Below are positions 1-12,533 of a stretch of 64,000 nucleotides of DNA, one piece after another (within the stretch, counting starts at the first letter, position 1; each line of letters starts with the position of its first letter). The translations under genes were made by a program, and so were the position numbers. This DNA is from Nyssa sinensis. Lineage: Eukaryota; Streptophyta; Magnoliopsida; Cornales; Nyssaceae. The stretch is from the NCBI GenBank assembly GCA_008638375.1, contig CM018031.1:7713062-7777061 (forward strand). The letters run 5' to 3'. The notes beneath the pieces are model-generated. The model was not told the origin of the DNA and ran no database searches. It saw only the letters and a program-made list of their open reading frames with translations.

Positions 1-503
1 GTAAGTTACAGTTATCATACTTCTGGGTCTTACATGTATTCTCTGCAGTACATCTTCTTCTCCATAGGCCTTTCAATTATCTCTTCTTGTGTTTTTTTTT
101 TCTCTCTCACTCTCTCCAGATTCTGGGATTAAAGAATTTTATAAGACAGTAGAAAAAAAATTGTATGAAAGATCCCATTGAATTAAATTAGGTAATCTAA
201 GAAATAGTGTTGTACTAAGTGGTAGATGTTACATGACTCTTTCCAAATTCCTAGCTGAGCTTACCTATAGTGTTTCAATTAAGTTTTCAAATTACTCAAA
301 AATTTACAAATTTACCAAACCTACTACTTTTTTACTCAAAACTCTACTTAGGACAGCACAGCCTTTCTAAAATCATATCTGATGATTGGGCCTATTTCTA
401 GATTTCCAAGTTCTTGCATTTGTGTGGTAGAAGCAAATACCAATAATATGGATGTTGGTTATATGTTTGACCAATTTAAAATTTAGAAGAGAAAGTTTTG
501 CAG

Positions 504-1936
504 CTTCAGAGCCTCAGAGAAACTCCTTATACCAGTGAAGATGAAGTCTTCAATACTTTACAAAATGTTACTACCCAACAGTCACAATTTATAGTCACTG
601 GTTCTGGCACTACCTTACGATATGTCAGTTCCTCATATTACGAGGAATCATATTGTATGTTAGTTTGTGAGCCTTATCATCACTAAGAACAAGAGAAGCA
701 TTCCGAGATATAGTCAACTCACCATCTGCTTCATTGGCACAGCTCTGGGATCAGCAATCGTGATTGAATTTATTATGGTGTTTTCTCTTGGCGTTCTTCT
801 TGTATATTTCACTTGCAAATGCGCAATTGTTCTTGTAAATGAAAAAAGAAGCCGTGATGACCAGGATATTGAGCTCTCTAGGGTTCAAAGTTCCCATAAA
901 CGAACTGTAAGTTTGCCTTCAACTGCTGACTGTACTATTACAATTGTTGTTGTTCTTTTTGCAGTCAAGGATCGTTCTGAGATGAACCAGCATGTGATTT
1001 CTTTTCCATTTTCTCCATCAATATCTTCCTTTCTATAACCTAAAAGTGCAACAGTACTTGCCTAGTAATCAAGTATTTTTTGAGATAAAAATTGGAAATA
1101 TCTTTGTCATGAGAGTGAAAATATTATTTTATGATCAGTACTCTAACTGACATATTATTATGGGATGTTTTATTTATTTATATGCAGTCAACTACGGATT
1201 TATCTGAAAATGTGACTCACTTCACTGGATGTTGTTCAAGCCTCTTCCTCAGCAGCCAGCCTTCCAACTTCCGCCAGCGGTAACTATTTCTTTTTACTTG
1301 AAAATTTGGAAATAAATGTAATCCGTTATGTAATGAAACAAATATATGTTTTAAGAGAGCAAAAGATGGAAAGGCATTTGAAGGTGTCTAAAGTACCCTA
1401 TATTCTACTGGCATTACGTCCTCTGGCAGGACAAAAGTGATTTTAGTCTTGCTGTGGCATTAACTCAGATTTTAACGTCAGAAACCTTCAATAAGGGCCA
1501 ACAGTGTATTGCTCTTTCTCAGAGCACTTGTTTCATGAATAATTGAGAAGCATTTGGGCTTTACACTTAAAATATAAATTATTCCATTTGTATTCTACAG
1601 CATTTGGAAACACAATTTCATCATTTAGAATGGATAAAATTAATATAGATGTTATGGATTTCAAATGGAATTCACTGTTTCCTATATGGTCTTTTAATAC
1701 CTGGATTAAGTGCAGATATTGGAAAGTATTTTCAGATCAAGCTCTACTTTGTTTCAGCTTCATCTGTAGTTCATGCTTGCAAATTAACTCTCAGGTCACG
1801 CCGCCAATCTGAAAATGGAGAATCTAGCAAGGGTACACACCATTCTTCTCAATCTTCTAGTGATCACCACCGGATGACTCCTCTGCCAAGTCTCGTGCCG
1901 CTTGCTTCTGGGAAGGGGCGAAGTGAAACGGTTTGA
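504..1936 (+). CDS. 3' part of an unrecognised single-pass membrane protein gene
   Basis: The family is not recognised. Four exons fit in phase: 504-654, 743-906, 1188-1279 and 1795-1936 (stop TGA). All have GT-AG borders, and the phases agree across all three junctions (1, 0, 2), which is the main support. The window opens with GTAAGT, so the preceding exon probably ends exactly at the left edge and the 5' part of the gene is missing. The visible 182-residue tail has a Ser/Thr/Gln-rich stretch, then one hydrophobic segment of about 25-28 residues (around SAIVIEFIMVFSLGVLLVYF), then a Lys/Arg-rich and Ser-rich tail (EKRSRDDQD, RSRRQSENGESSKG) ending in SGKGRSETV. By the positive-inside rule the tail is probably cytoplasmic. 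The first intron is only 88 nt. Function unknown. Confidence 0.55.
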
Positions 1937-3606
1937 GCCATTGCAGAATCCCAAACAAATGTTTGTAGTTAATTGAAGTCTTGAACCTTGTTTAAAGACA
2001 ATGAATTGTTTCATTACTTTTCATTTTTATTGTTTATATGCTTAGAGAAAGTAAATACAGTTTATTAATTGTTTTCTCCACAAAAAAAAAAAAAAAAGAT
2101 TAACTGCATAATGATGCTTGTACAATTTTCCTTGTGTAATGTATCAATTACTTTTTAAAAGTTAAATACACGCTTGATGGCCGGGATAAAGAGTCAGAAT
2201 CTTGCGAGGGTAAGCTAATTTCAAAAACACATTTTCATATCAATTGAGTAGAGAGTAAACATTTGCAACCACTTAGATATGAACTGAATTTTTATTGTAA
2301 TTTTTTATTTTTACTTCATGTAAAAACCAATTCTAAGAAAGTGAGATTCTTTTACAAAACCCATAGAGATATTTTTTTTTTTATTTAACCTGACACACTT
2401 CGTTTTTTAATTTATTTTTCAATCTCATATTATTTTCAACAAAATTGTATCTTAAAAATATGATTTTAATGTTATTTTTTTAACAAAATTATATTTTCAA
2501 TATGCAAAACGTGATTTCAAATCAAGAAGTATTTTAAATGACTTGTCGAAATTAACAAGTATTTAGGAGTCATTCCAAAAAATTTTTAGTTTGAAGATGC
2601 CATTTCAAATTCGTTTATTGAATATGTGATTTCGTTAAAAATTTGTCATTAAACTTGTATCTTCAAGTTACGATTTTAAAAACAATTTAAATTTGAGAAA
2701 TAAGTAAAAAAATATGCACATGTCTTGTTAAATCAAACCCAAACAACGTGGGTTTGATAAAAAAAATTCAAGAAAGTGATGTTAATTTCCTGTAGTTATT
2801 TAACATAGAATTTTTTATCATACTTACGTAATTTTGAATCAATATTCTTGAACTCGCATTATTTCATACAAAATTTTCAAACCCTTGTCAAAAAGCGTCT
2901 TCTTATAAGACACCACCACGCTTTCATTTTTTTGAAAAAAAGTATAAAATGTGTCTTCTCAAAAAATATATTTTAAAAAATATTTTCTAAGAAGACATCT
3001 TTAATTCTTTTTCGTAACTTAAAAGCTTCTTACACTGACATAAGACAAAAAAAAAAAAAAAGTTTAATTTATAAAAGTTAAAAGACTTTTTTAAAAAATA
3101 CTTTTACAACAAGTATATCTTTTCAAAAGACACATTTGTTTGTTATTTAAAAAAAATAAATATGTTTTTTCAAAAAAATACTTTTATAACAGAGATATCT
3201 TTTTATTTATAAAAATTAAAAGACTTATTTTTTAAAAATACTTTTATAACATATGTATCTTTTCAAAAGACATATTTGTTTATTATTTTAAAAAAAATTA
3301 AATATGTTTTTTCAAAAAAACACCATTATAACATATATATCTGATAAGAAGACGCTTTTTAACAACAATTTGTGTTTGGTAAATTCATTTAAAAATGCTT
3401 GAGTACGATAATAATGATAAAAAAATACAATGATTTGGATAAAAACTCATAGAACATATGCATATTTTTCTTTATTTCGTTTAAAATTTAAAGAGTGTAT
3501 TTCTCTCCCATGGTGGAATTCATCAGCCGTCACCAACTTCTTGTTAGGTGAGACTCCCAATTGCATATATACGAACCCACAGGACTAATTGAGTTTGTTG
3601 ATGACC
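1937..3606. other. 3' flank and AT-rich spacer between the membrane protein gene and FAHD
   Basis: No coding region is seen. A genomic A-tract at about 2082-2098 follows the first gene. The rest is very AT-rich and holds the inverted-repeat element at 2890-3361. The last 100-200 bases before the FAHD start should contain its promoter and 5' UTR, but no convincing TATA box was found. Confidence 0.6.
2890..3361. mobile_element. MITE-like non-coding element with terminal inverted repeats
   Basis: The ends are inverted copies: AAAAAGCGTCTTCTTATAAG at 2890-2909 against the reverse complement of 3342-3361, one mismatch apart. The similarity continues weakly outward (CAAAC...TTGT on both sides), so the true ends may lie near 2877 and 3377. 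The interior is AT-rich with several degenerate copies of a unit containing TATCTTTTCAAAAGACA. There is no ORF, and no clear target-site duplication was found, so the superfamily is left open. Confidence 0.5.
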
Positions 3607-6600
3607 ATGGCGACGGCATCATCTGCATGCCTGAAGCTTCTGAGCGTAGGGACTAAGATCATAGCCGTTGGCCGAAACTACGCCGCTCACGCCAAAGAAC
3701 TCGGCAACGCCGTCCCCAAGGTCGTTTCTTTCTCTCTAGATCAACTATCTTAGATCTATAATTTTAACCTAGCATTCTCGTCAAGATACCATGTACCATT
3801 ATTACAACGTTAATTCTAGGATCACAGCTTATTAAAACAATGGAAATTTATTCTTATTGGCGGTTCTTATATCGCGATCGAGTTCTTTATATGCTCATTA
3901 GTTAATATATAGTGTGTGTTTTTTTGGCAGGAGCCGGTGTTGTTCCTGAAGCCGACATCATCGTACTTGGAAAACGGAGGGGCAATCGAAGTTCCACACC
4001 CCTTGGAATCGCTCCATCATGAGGTGGAACTTGCGGTTGTGATCGGTCAAAAAGCTCGCGATGTTCCTGAGGCCACTGCCATGGACTATGTTGGAGGTAT
4101 GGTTTAAACGTTACTAGAATTGTGCTATTTGAATTTAAAATTCAATATTGAAATTGATGATACGCATTTATGTTTAGTTACATACTCGATTCTGTTTATA
4201 GATTATCGAATATGTCTGAACTTTTACGAGGTTTGGCTACTTGATTTCAAATATTAATTTATTACATCGTGTTTTGCAGTTTCATGTGTCCTGTATTGCC
4301 ATCTTATGCTTAGTCGCTCCTTGATTGCAAATGATTCGCTTGGTTTAAAGAATACATACATACGTACACGCGCACACATGTAAATTTAGGGTCTGTGTCC
4401 GGGGCTGTTCTTATTGTTGGGGAAACACTACCTTTTGTTGTCCAACACTTGTACAGTTCTACTTTCAGTGTATGAAAAACTTGCACATTGGAAATGATAC
4501 ACCGATATATTATAAAGCCAAATTAGGAATTGTAATGCGGCTGATTATTCAAATACTGCTACCTACACAGAAGAAGTAAATTGTCCAAGTAATATTTTCA
4601 TTTCAAAACTGATAGTTCCTATGTACAGGCTGAACAACACCTTTAGTGGACTGCTTTTATGGTTTTGCCTACCATGTGTGTGTTTATCTATGTATGTATG
4701 TATATTTATATATGTGCATGTGTATACATCATACATACATATATACAAATATATATATATATATCCTGTCAAAACAGTGCTGATCAATAAAAAAGAATCT
4801 TCACTATCATCAGGAAGTGATGCCAAGACACAAGTCAACTACACCTTTGGGATGTGTAAGAAGCAAATTGCCAGAAGTCTTGCAATCTCTCTTAGGAGGT
4901 GTTAGATTGTTGGATGACTGACAGGTGTTCCAAAGAACCAGCTAACCTATTTCTCTACTTGGGCCCAATTTTCAATTTTCCATCCTACAGTGTTTTGAGA
5001 TGCACTTTCATGGTGGCCTCCCTTTGTCATGCATTTAGTCTGATGTGGCTATTCTTTATTTAATCAATTTTCCCTCTTACCAATCTTGCCCTCCTGATCA
5101 CCAATTGTTTTCAGTATTGTTTCTTTTATTGCAGCTTTGTAACTTTTGATTTCCTAATTAGTCCTTTGATGTCATTTAGCTTTCTAGTTTCATGCTATAG
5201 ATAACCAAAAAATGGATTCTGTAAGCCTACATGCTTTCTGGAGTGCCAGGCAGCTTTGCTTGCGCTGCTCAGAGCCTCAGAAGATTGTTTGGTATCTTTC
5301 CATGGACAAAGGAAAACTTATTCTGCCAATTCAGTGTTCTGTGTAGCCAGCATGTGTGCCGGGCAAAACAAACTTCACAAGGATTTACCAACTTGCATAT
5401 CAAACCTTCTCGGCTAGAGTCCAACTGTAACATATTATATGTTTTGCTTATTGAGGAAGTTGGTAGACTACAAGCACTTATCAATGGGGAGATATCCTCT
5501 GGTTCTTTGTAAGCAAAACTTGGAAATCACAAATCCTTATGTTTTGTATACAGTGTGATGTTATTTAATGCATGTGTAACGTCAATAGAGATTATTTCTT
5601 ATATTTGCCAATATAGAACATCATTACCAGGGAAGCAATTTGGTACGATTCTTCTATGGTTTTGTTTCAAATGTTATGTTCAACATCTCACTCGTACATG
5701 ACAGTGTTTAAGCTGGTCAGATATTTTTCTTATTATGCATACCCTTCCTCACTTTTTCACTCATCTTAATTCATCTCTTTTCCAAGACTTTTATGGCAAG
5801 TGGATGCATCATACATCCCTCCTTTTACTCCCCAATGATAGTTTTATGGTTGGTGGGTTTTATCCTCATTCTCTCCTTTCAAGTCAGTTACTTTTTGAAG
5901 GTGCCAACTAGCCTAGTTGGTAAAGTTTTACTAGAAATTTGGTATCAAATCCTGCCTTAATCAGGGTTGGGGGATTTAGGGTAGAGGGAGGGCTACCCAC
6001 CATTTTGCACCACACTATCACTTGCCAAAAAATAAAATTTATTTTCTAGCCCCTTTCTTCACTTGTGACATTTATATTTTTCTTTCTTTTTTTGTTTTTT
6101 TTTTTTGGGGGGGGGGGGGGGGGATGTGTGAAATTTTTGTATCAACACCAATAAAAATAGGACAAAGTTTCCTTTTAATAGTGAAATTTTTGAACTCATA
6201 ATGGGCCACTTTTTTGCATTTCAGGCTACGCACACCAATAAAAATAGGACATAGTTTCCTTTTAATAGTGAAATTTTTGAACTCATAATGGGCCACTTTT
6301 TTGCATTTCAGGCTACGCACTTGCACTGGATATGACTGCAAGAGAAATCCAATCTGCTGCAAAGGTGCAACTTTTGTTTTAGCTTTTGTACAAGTTAATT
6401 AGGTAGGAATATTTTGTCTAAAATATTACCTTTAATCGGTGTGACATCTTTGGGAAACACACTTTCTATCTCCAATTGCAAGTGGGTCTCTCCATTTTGT
6501 GTTGTTTCTTTGTAACACATTTTTATTTTTAATGTTGTTGCTCCCTTTATTAATGCTGTTCTGTTTACTTTTGCATTGCTTTTTTAAAATAATAATAATA

Positions 6601-8494
6601 ATAATAAAAGAAATACTATGTGATGTATCCATGTGCATGAAAAAAGCATTTCTTTGTGGAGGGAAGTGTTGGATGAAGCATATGATTAAGGCAGAGGTAT
6701 TTTAGTGTCATCAAACAGTGTGATCAACTTTCAGAAAGTTACCACTAATTCATTGATTTATGCAGAATGTGAATGCAATGTCTATGAATGATGCACTTAT
6801 CCTTTGGCTATATGCATCCTGGTTTTAAAAGATGTAACAATTTTTTTTTTTGGATAAGTAAAGTATTATAGAAGGTGCCCAAGGGGGGCAAACCCATATG
6901 AACAAGATGCATCTAGTTACACAGGTCTCAAAGACCCAAAAAATCGACTAAGGAGACATGTTTATCTATTTGCCAGTCTGCAGGGCTAAATTTTTTCTTC
7001 TTTAAAACTATATTGTCTGGCTCTGCCAGAAAGAGCTCATCAGTAATGGTTGCTGTTTTTTTTCGCCTTTTGTAATATTGACACATGTTTATCTATATGC
7101 CAGTCTGCAGGTCTTCCATGGACTGTGGCTAAAGGGCAGGACACCTTCACACCAATCAGCTCTGTTGTAAGAAATAAACTGCTATTTTGTTTGTATTCTA
7201 TTTTTTGCTGAGATGATTTAGGTCCAAATTCATTTTGAAAATTAAATTCTGAGAATTCAAATCCAGACCAGAGGGGTACATGTGTTGCACATGTATATGA
7301 GCATTTATTTACACCAACAAATATGAGGGTGGGACCATGGGAGTTGGTGCCTTGGTGGAAGCTACATGACCGACCTTGCTTTATATTATAGTTATGGTTA
7401 CATTTTTATGTGTAGGAGCCATTGTTTGGTGCAATGGTAAAAGCTTGGGATGCCAAGCGTGAGAAAATTGCAAAATATGGCCAATGTTTGTGTCTACTCC
7501 ACTTGTCCCAATACCCTACATTATGGGAATGAAATATCACTAAAATGGATTATATCAGGGTTCAGAAAGTACAGACATAAGAACAGATACATCACTGATT
7601 GCATGGATATTTTACTCCATGATTACACCCTGATTTTGATCTGTGAGCATGCTATCCTTCAACTAGTCGCCTAAAATGCTCTACCAGTTGACAGAAAAAA
7701 AATATATTTCTGCAGCTGTCCTTGTCATTGGTGCCAGATCCTCACGACTTGGAATTGTGGTTAAAGGTACCAATTATTCATTCTTTATTTATTTATTTTT
7801 TTGTGCTTTCCAAAATCCTAAAATGTATGCATTTGCAGTTCCAAGCTGATCATTGAATGGATTTGTTACCCCGCAGGTGGATGGAGAAATTCGGCAGAAA
7901 GGCTCAACTAGGGATATGATATTTAAGATACCATATCTGATTAGCCACATAAGTTCTATCATGACACTTCTCGAGGGAGACGTTATACTAACAGGTAGTG
8001 CAGAGTTACATCTCTGTATTCTTTTGTTGAAATTTTGATGATACTTGTTGTTTGGAAAAAAAATTCTAAATAAAGTTGGCATATGAATGCATAAAAGCTC
8101 TTAGAAGCACTGGCCTAGATCCTGACAATTCTGAAGTGTTATGCCAGAAATCATGCGTATTGCCTATAAATACAAATTTAAATGTGTTTAGGCAGTCAGA
8201 CTGAAGCTGCTGCCAAAATTTATGATTAGTGTGTTTCTAATCTTATTTTGGCCTTTTTGTTGATTGCTCTGGATTTAACTCTAATATTAATAGTCAGTGC
8301 AGAACCATTAGCCCTTTCTGTGGCAAAAATAGACAACTGGACTCCTGACTAACTGAATTACTCTTTCTGTTTGTGCAGGCACCCCTCAAGGTGTTGGCCC
8401 TGTTAACGTTGGTCAAAAGATAACCGCAGGCATAACAGGCCTCCTGGATGTGCACTTTGATGTTGAAAAACGGCAAAGACCAAAAAGTAGTTGA
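3607..8494 (+). CDS. FAHD1: FAHD1-like acylpyruvase / oxaloacetate decarboxylase (complete, 7 exons)
   Basis: Exons: 3607-3720, 3931-4096, 6312-6364, 7104-7166, 7716-7766, 7877-7994 and 8379-8494, giving 226 aa, the usual length. An in-frame ATG at 3601 would add two residues. The 3607 start (ACCATGG) has the better context and gives MATASS. The fold belongs to the fumarylacetoacetate hydrolase superfamily. Family members of this branch hydrolyse acylpyruvates and decarboxylate oxaloacetate using Mg2+ or Mn2+. Visible features are NYAAHAKEL (lid His28 and Glu31), HHEVEL with metal ligands Glu69 and Glu71, ALDMTARE with ligand Asp100, WTVAKGQD with Lys121, and the conserved EGDVILTGTPQGVGPV. 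The exon 4 acceptor was placed at TGCCAG (7103) because the nearer CTGCAG breaks the frame. Intron 2 has a duplicated acceptor, described separately. Subcellular site is not evident. The 3' end converges on the EH array. Confidence 0.9.
6095..6123. repeat. T-tract followed by a G17 tract in FAHD intron 2
   Basis: A run of T passes directly into 17 G (6107-6123). G homopolymers this long are uncommon in plant DNA. Comparable G/C runs occur at 8935-8954, 31270-31295 and 47923-47943. Confidence 0.9.
6145..6318 (+). repeat. 87-bp tandem duplication covering the exon 3 splice acceptor of FAHD
   Basis: Copies at 6145-6231 and 6232-6318 differ by only about one base. Each includes TTGCATTTCAG followed by GCTACGCAC, so the acceptor and first bases of exon 3 occur twice (AG at 6223-6224 and 6310-6311). 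Only the downstream acceptor gives an open exon. The upstream one reads into TAA within a few codons. Confidence 0.9.
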
Positions 8495-8932
8495 GCTAAT
8501 AACATCCATTGCTTGCTGTGGTTTGCATAAGTGATAGTCTGTAAGCACACCTTCAAATCCCAACTCGAGGGTTGATGCAATGCTTCCATGCTTTGTTTAG
8601 ATGAAGCATTGTTTTACGGAGTTGACTCTCTTAAACAAAGCATCAAACCACCAAACTAAGATGTTTTTATTGTTGTTTTTTTACCTTGAGCCTTATTGGT
8701 GAGAGTGGGGGAAAAAATTCCCCAAGAACTTTGTAGCAGACATCCTCCTTTGATGGCAAAATAAAAAGTTGAAATGCACTTTTGAAGTTGAAATGTGAAT
8801 TCATTGAGCAGTTGTTTTGATTATGCAAATTCAGTTCTTAAGGCACATATATAAATTTGTTATTATTACTTTTACTTGAACTCCAGTCCCGGGTGTGCAG
8901 TGAGTTCCAGTTTCTGCAATTACCAGGAAAAA

Positions 8933-8934
<2 letters not shown>

Positions 8935-8964
<30 letters not shown>

Positions 8965-8965
8965 A
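8935..8965. repeat. C20-A11 homopolymer pair beside the exon 3 remnant of EH-A
   Basis: Twenty C (8935-8954) followed by about eleven A. It corresponds to the C26-A13 pair at 31270-31308 in EH-D. On the gene strand it reads as T-tract then G-tract just upstream of the intron 2 acceptor. Confidence 0.9.
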
Positions 8966-10393
8966 TGTGCTTTCAGTGCAAATGGTGGAAGGAAGAATTA
9001 AAAATCTATTTAGAGCAGTATAAAAGCCAAATTTACAGGGGTCTCCATTATTGAAGATGTGGTGTTGCATAATCACAATCATTGTTTTGGCTTTATAGGA
9101 AACCCAAACACACATAAAGTTGAACTAGAACCAAGTGATGATAGAAGTCAAGATCACCCAAATTAAGTGATGGGTCTAATGATTTATGTTGTATGGAAGC
9201 GATAAACAAACAATAAATCAAGCTCAAAACTAAAAAAATACACAAACAGAGAAAGACACAAAATTTACGTGGTTCCGCTCGGACATGACTCCGTTCGGAC
9301 GGAAACCTCCTCTCCATTCAGATGGAGAAACTTCTGCAAATTGCTGCGAATAAAAAATGGGTAAAAAAATTTCCCCGTCTCGGGTCGCAAAAGAGTCATC
9401 ATACAATCCAGGTAAATTCATGACAATCACCCCACAATTCAAAACCCTGCCAATTCACAACCAGATTGCACACTCAATCCGAGTGTCATTACACAAGCAT
9501 CCTTTTGAGGTTCGAAAGAACAACAGGGTAGTTGACATACAGACATTTAAATCTTCAATTTAAAAAAAAAAGCTCCAGTATTTCACTGTGCCTTAAACTA
9601 TCAAGATTTAGAAAATTCCAGATTTCAGATTCAATTATAGCTGAAAGGTAGTTTACTAAAATAATGATGATAATAACTAAATAAAAAGCTCAAAGGTAAA
9701 CTTACAGGTCCACAGCTCGGTAGTAGTTCAATCCTCCAGTGAGACCATTCTGCTCATATTTGCTAGCATAATAATCAACATCTTCTTCTGACAACCAAGA
9801 TGGCAACATAACTGGAGTATCAGGTGAATCTCCAAACCCTTCACCTTTAGGAAAATAAAATTGAGCTGGACTGCTGTATGTTAGAAATTTCTTGAGAACT
9901 CTTCTTATACTGGTGTGGGCAAACTCGGCTTCTATATCTCCAGGTTCCTACAAGATCATTAAGCATCTATGTATCAATTCAGATAAGACCTTCATGGCAT
10001 CTTATTGGGATTGATTATCAGAAATTTTAAAAGAAAAATCTCTCCCATCTCTGTTGTACACGTGGCATTTCCTACAGTACTAATTTCTTGTTTCTTTTTT
10101 TGCCTCCCACTTTGTTTTGAAGAACATGTTCAAGAACAATAATTGAGAGACTAAAAATATATAAAACACGGCCACCCATACGCACACATATAAGAGAAAG
10201 AGTCTTAGATGATTTAGCTCTAGAGAGACTTGAGTAGAGAAAGATTCAAGCAGCCGACTACAAGAAGTTGGGATGATAGCTTTGTTGAGGTGAGTTAGAT
10301 CCTACATAGCGCTAAAGATGTATAGTAGTCTTGGAACAATAGAGGGTTACATCCAGAAAAAAGAACAGCTTGTTAGAGTTGCCTGCATGTGTC

Positions 10394-10401
<8 letters not shown>

Positions 10402-10448
<47 letters not shown>

Positions 10449-10457
10449 GAAAGAGAG
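10402..10457. repeat. GA microsatellite in EH-A intron 1
   Basis: Nearly pure GA dinucleotides with one GGG interruption, preceded by a short GT run. The EH-D counterpart (about 32740-32768) is shorter and has a longer GT part, so the locus is variable between the duplicated units. Confidence 0.9.
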
Positions 10458-12000
10458 TTGGAGGGCATTAGATCTGAAGAATGTTAGCAATATGCTATGA
10501 CCAAGATGACAATTATAAGTGATCTAAAACATTTTTTGAGACTGCAAACTTTTGTTGAAGATGGCAAAACTAATGGTACACTTGTAGAGGTACCCCTGTC
10601 AAAATTGAAATCCTGTCCATTTGGAAAATTGGTCCAGGTTAGACAAGTTTATCAAGTTCTCATAAATTGGAGAGTGAATGGCAGTAATGGAAAAGTGATG
10701 GATATAGGCTGATAGCAACGGTGGTTGCAATGTGGTGGCAGCAGAGGTGGTGGCAATAACAGCGGCAGTGGTGATGATGGCTGTAACATGATTGCAGTGT
10801 GCTGTGTTGGAGGTGGTGCCAAAGGGGTGCTCTCCAATTCCATCATAATATACCCAATGTGGTGTGATTCACTTTTTCTATATTTACGATAAAAAAAAAA
10901 AATTTCTATGATTTTGAAAAAGTGATAGCATATTGACGTGGAGTACCAGTCAAACAACAGTCAATTCTAAGGATTTTGGCCCTTCAAAATTCTGGTTTTT
11001 ATAACTTTTCAAAATTGGGGCTCAGTTCACAGAATTTCTTAATAATCCATCTTCATAAAATCAACATTTGAGAGACTTCTAAATAATCGTTGTAATCGAA
11101 ATGCAGAAAACATCCATAGAAACAGAAGCGTACAGATCAAATTAACATGGATTCACGCTAGGGATGAAATTCAATTCGAAGGAAATTAAACCAAGTGTAG
11201 TTGCGTGTATGAATATATGTATAGACGTATAGGGAACCTGAAATCTACAAACGTAGTGGTCCTCGCCAAAGAGAGCACGAAAGGCATCGAGGAGCTTCGC
11301 TGTAGGGTTCCTTGGAATGAACGCAATGCTCAAGCTCACGAAAGCCTTGACTCTGTCAGGTTTAAACAAACACAAGTGCCACCCAATGAATGCGCCCCAG
11401 TCATGGCCCACCACAAACACCTTGTCCTGCGCGGGAACGATAGCGTCGAGGAGTGCAACAACGTCGCCGACCAAGTGGAGGATGGTGTATTGGGCAGCGG
11501 AGGTGGGTCCACCGGTGGTGTCGCCATAGCCGCGGAGGTCCGGAGCCACGGCCCTGTAGCCGTGGGCCGCCATGTAGACGATTTGATGTCGCCACGAGTC
11601 CCAGAGCTCCGGGAAGCCATGAAGGAATAGGACCAATGGACCTTGACCTTTCTCTGCTATGTGTATTGTAATGCCGTTCACACTTATCATCTTGTGCTCT
11701 ATCCCCTCCATCTCTCTCACTTTCTCTCTCTCTCTAGCTTAAGTGTGCATGTGAAGAGAGGAAATTCTCCAGGCAAAGTGTGTATTTCAGGTGTGGAGTG
11801 TGAATCCCGGATTATGCTTGCTTGGAAAAGGACTGGTCTGCGTTCATTTTCAGTTTTGTAGTACTCAAAGATGGCCTGCTTGTTTGTTTCCCAGGAAAGA
11901 TAAATAAAATGACATTATTTGCCGGCTGCCAGCGCTAAGCAAATTTTTGGGTTTTTTTTTTTTTGTTTCTTTTTCATATTTCACTTCATCCAGAGTTATA

Positions 12001-12180
12001 CATCCATTGAAGATGTAAAAGTCAATTACAAGAAGACCCACCGAAATTTACAATTCAGGTTAAAACGGAGACATATCCATTGAAGATGTAGAAATCAAGA
12101 ACATTTCCATAATCCGGTTAACAAGGAGAAATATATCCATTGAAGATGTAGAAATCAGGAACATTTCCATTATCCCAGTT
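12001..12180. repeat. Three degenerate copies of a roughly 65-bp repeat downstream of EH-B
   Basis: The phrase ATCCATTGAAGATGTA recurs at about 12003, 12074 and 12135, the last two followed by GAAATCA.GAACATTTCC. Unit 2 has two copies at about 34266-34385, and a single related copy lies near 30600. It marks the 3' flank of these hydrolase genes. No function is evident. Confidence 0.7.
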
Positions 12181-12533
12181 CCCACTCAACTGTTTATGAT
12201 AACAAACAACTAGCAATGAGTAGGATTAAAAACGAGAGACAAATATACTATTTGAATATCAAGTAAACCATCTGTCATGGTTCACTCAAATATATATTTC
12301 TTTCACAAAAACTTCACATATCCATAACCAGGAACAAGATAGAACTTGGGCAGAGATTGATAACTGATAAGTAGGTTTTATTGAGACATAGATCCAGTTG
12401 TCACACACACACATCTTAGTCCAAGAATACATGGAACATGCATCCCACTAGGGATAACAATTATTAACGTACAGGAACACAGTTCATGACCATCAAACTT
12501 CTCCAAGAAATACAACATAATAGGAGAAGAAAA

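Larger units (their letters stand above)
8868..11711 (-). pseudogene. EH-A: soluble epoxide hydrolase pseudogene lacking its last exon
   Basis: Exon 1 (11238-11711, MEGIEHKMIS...) and exon 2 (9706-9947) are open with correct splice sites. They carry the oxyanion motif HGFPELWDSW, nucleophile Asp104 in GHDWGA, and lid tyrosines Tyr153 and in NYYR. Exon 3 survives only as about 46 nt (8868-8913) right after its acceptor, and even these contain indels that shift the frame. Compared with EH-D, about 790 bp are missing, removing the catalytic Asp of GDLD, the catalytic His of HFIQ and the normal stop. A spliced transcript would give a protein without its charge-relay residues. An extra in-frame ATG lies three codons upstream (11720). 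Intron 1 contains a GA microsatellite and a GGT-rich stretch that mimics ORFs. Confidence 0.85.

Noticed and set aside
4563..4905. ORFs on both strands in FAHD intron 2
   Set aside because: They arise from (TA)n and (TGTA)n simple sequence within an intron, with no match to any family I know.
10652..10957. Minus-strand His/Pro/Leu-rich ORFs in EH intron 1 (also 14778-14999, 24058-24318 and 32963-33265)
   Set aside because: They translate a GGT/GTG-rich low-complexity stretch shared by all intron 1 copies and are shifted by indels between copies.
11205..11630. Long plus-strand ORFs opposite exon 1 of every EH gene (also 33525-33884, 16087-16341, 25518-25758, 39422-39667 and 53360-53600)
   Set aside because: They mirror a GC-rich conserved exon on the other strand. 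Their sequences change frame freely between copies and have no independent conservation or splice context.
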